DNA of 25,337 bases from JAWUWD01 sp034112085 (lineage in GTDB: Bacteria; Bacteroidota; Bacteroidia; Cytophagales; Cyclobacteriaceae): positions 1 through 25,337 of the forward strand of contig JAWUWD010000010.1 of the NCBI GenBank assembly GCA_034112085.1, written 5' to 3'. Shown here piece by piece: positions 23,542 through 25,337 of the stretch; the first letter of the stretch is position 1; each line of letters opens with the position of its first letter. Position numbers and translations under genes: made by a program. A model generated the notes under the pieces. The model was not told the DNA's origin, did not search any database, and was given only the letters and a program-made list of their open reading frames with translations.

Positions 23542-25337
23542 CTATAAATTGGGCATTTGATTCATGCCTTTGTTTTTACTTAGTGTAATGAATATACCTA
23601 GGAATAAGAATCGAGGAGCTGGTTGTGTTATTGCTCTTTCGTTGTACAAACCATCATTATTCCGTGCTTCTCCATATTCGTATCCGAATATATTTTTGAA
23701 GCCCAATACGTTAGTTACTGATCCATGGATGATCACATTGGAGCGCATCAAGTAGCTTATATTCAAACTCAAATCTTGATAACCTTTAGTTTGAGAATTT
23801 TGAAATCCTTCAATATTTGGATTATGATAGTATCGCCCACTTGTGTAGCTGTATGTTGCTCCAACCATGCTCTTTATTGATTGGAAAAACTTCTTATAGA
23901 CTACAGATACATTGTGTTTCGAAGCGAATGATGGGATTCCAGTTTCAGAAAAAGACAAGTAATCACGTTCTGTATTCAAATAAGAATAGGAGATCCAATA
24001 GTCAGTTCCTTTGAGTGTCTTGCTATCTCTCCAGAATACATCTATTCCTTTGGCGAAACCATTTCCAGTATTAGTATAAACATTCGGATTGTATAGATTT
24101 TGCCCATCAAATTTGACCAAGTCGTCATATGCCTTGTAGTACCCTTCTATTCTGAAAGTTCGCTTGTCCTTTACTATTTGATAATTCAGAATATAATGGG
24201 CCGCTTTCTCTGGATTTATTTGATCATTGACTTTCAACCATTGAGATTGGGCATCCTGATGAAACTCTCCAAATGCAAACGACATTTGACTGTACTCTCC
24301 AGTTTTATAAGCCAATGACAATCGCGGGTCCAACCTCCAAGAATTAGTAAGCTTGCTGTAAGTACTCCTCACACCGATTTTGGTAGCCAAATTATTAGAC
24401 CAATATTGTTCTGACTCTACAAATGAGGCACTCAATACTTGGCCATAAGTCAATGTTGCTATATCAAGCTGATTCTCCTTGATATCTTCTCTGAATTCAT
24501 TGGTGAGTATTTCAGTTCCAAACCTCAAAGACACTTGATTTGAGATCTCATTTTCCAAGACTACTTTTGCGTGTATTCCCTTATCTTCTTGATCAACCAT
24601 AATATCATCTACGTTGATGTCTTCTTGCTGGCGTGTAAATGAAACCCCACCCCTTATGAGCCAATGGTCGTTTAGAACCTCTTTATAGGTAGTGTTGATG
24701 TACTGATAGTTGTTTTCTAGCGCAAAGGATTGCTTGATATTCTCATCATCTATCTTTGGTCGGGCTAGTTGTAATATAGATCGATCTAAATTTCCGTAAA
24801 CTTTAAGAATTCCAGTTTCCGAAGTCTTTATGCGGTAGGCATAGTTGGCACTGATGGTCTTGGGAGCTTGCTTCCATTCTATTTCCTGAGGAATCAAACC
24901 TACATAAGGTGATATATCTACATATTCTACTTTCGCTGAAAGCGAAGAATTCTCCCAAGATTTATTATGCGAATAACTACCGCCTACTGACATGATAGCG
25001 ATATCTCCACGGTCATCAATTCCCACTCCCTTAGTATCTAATATTAACGCTGAAGAAAGTGCTTCCCCATATTCGGCACTGTATCCACCTGTGCTAAAAC
25101 TTGTTCCTTTGAACATAAAAGGTGAAAATCTTCCCCTGGATGGAGTGCTCGGTGCTGAAGAACTGTATGCATTCAAAACGGCCATACCATCTATAAAAGT
25201 CTTAGTCTCGTATCCTGCACCACCGCGCACAAAAAGTCTTCCCGATTCTCCAACTTTCTGTGTACCTGGGAGTGTGTTGAGTGCACCCGATATATCAGCA
25301 GTAGCGCCTGCAGTCGTGGCAATATCTAGTGGTTTGA
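23542..25337 (-). CDS. TonB-dependent receptor, 5' end outside window
   Basis: The open frame runs through the window end without a start, giving about 597 residues of plug end and barrel. The visible N-terminal part reads PLDIATTAGATADISGAL and then GRLFVRGGAGYETKTFIDG, a TonB plug segment; the internal GTG at 25230 is not a start. The barrel has alternating strands and aromatic residues. The end (SKNKGMNQMPNL) carries a short tail beyond the last strand FLGIFITL. Cargo is unknown. It heads a unit with DUF2141 (43 bases after the stop) and a helical-repeat protein. Confidence 0.88.
   Translation of the reverse strand, partial: KPLDIATTAGATADISGALNTLPGTQKVGESGRLFVRGGAGYETKTFIDGMAVLNAYSSSAPSTPSRGRFSPFMFKGTSFSTGGYSAEYGEALSSALILDTKGVGIDDRGDIAIMSVGGSYSHNKSWENSSLSAKVEYVDISPYVGLIPQEIEWKQAPKTISANYAYRIKTSETGILKVYGNLDRSILQLARPKIDDENIKQSFALENNYQYINTTYKEVLNDHWLIRGGVSFTRQQEDINVDDIMVDQEDKGIHAKVVLENEISNQVSLRFGTEILTNEFREDIKENQLDIATLTYGQVLSASFVESEQYWSNNLATKIGVRSTYSKLTNSWRLDPRLSLAYKTGEYSQMSFAFGEFHQDAQSQWLKVNDQINPEKAAHYILNYQIVKDKRTFRIEGYYKAYDDLVKFDGQNLYNPNVYTNTGNGFAKGIDVFWRDSKTLKGTDYWISYSYLNTERDYLSFSETGIPSFASKHNVSVVYKKFFQSIKSMVGATYSYTSGRYYHNPNIEGFQNSQTKGYQDLSLNISYLMRSNVIIHGSVTNVLGFKNIFGYEYGEARNNDGLYNERAITQPAPRFLFLGIFITLSKNKGMNQMPNL

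Noticed and set aside
1..25337. Mobile element, prophage, CRISPR or defence island
   Set aside because: No transposase, integrase, direct-repeat array or known defence protein was seen on either strand.

Overview
The window looks like chromosomal DNA from a member of the Bacteroidota, probably a marine-type Cytophagales relative. The signs are several TonB-dependent or outer-membrane barrel proteins with CarboxypepD-like N-termini, a DUF2141 protein beside a TonB receptor, a mitochondrial-type aconitase, AT-rich spacers, and a good TTTG-N20-TAnnTTTG promoter of the Bacteroidota type in front of the pyruvate dehydrogenase E2 gene. I found no tRNA, rRNA, CRISPR array, insertion sequence, phage gene or recognisable defence system.

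Layout. 1-1518 (-): pyruvate dehydrogenase E2, cut by the window start. 1628-4615 (-): a large secreted protein that seems to join a zinc-peptidase-like domain, a TolB-like propeller and an outer-membrane barrel. 4682-5647 (-): a YheT-type hydrolase, divergent from a haem-receptor-like TonB receptor (5805-8243, +). 8615-9668 (+): a pterin pair (PTPS-like enzyme and FolE) overlapping by 20 bases. 9809-12076 (+): aconitase, closed by a textbook terminator at 12098-12130. 12143-13342 (+): a Bcr/CflA-type exporter. 13451-15934 (+): a second TonB-receptor-like barrel protein.

16001-22359 is the most interesting part. It holds a group III truncated haemoglobin with a cupin (- strand), a Dph6-like ATP pyrophosphatase (+), a membrane protein carrying a histidine-kinase dimerisation domain but no kinase domain (-), a two-CBS-domain protein (+), the wreck of a metallo-beta-lactamase/rhodanese fusion gene one base after it, a tryptophan 2,3-dioxygenase homologue, an acetyl-CoA hydrolase/CoA-transferase and a DUF2892 membrane protein. 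Three spacers in this stretch carry 14-base palindromes of the form ATGAC-N4-ATCAT or close to it. They look like sites for a Crp/Fnr-family regulator, and they would tie the haemoglobin/cupin pair, the CBS/(MBL-rhodanese) unit and the CoA-transferase/DUF2892 unit into one regulon. That is inference from pattern and position.

22414-25337 (-) is a three-gene unit: a TonB-dependent receptor (5' end outside the window), a DUF2141 protein and a small exported helical-repeat protein.

Most of the window is central metabolism and envelope function. The points worth following are the shared palindrome, the kinase-less sensor, the eroded persulfide gene and the peptidase-propeller-barrel fusion. I did not find a clearly new multi-gene system.
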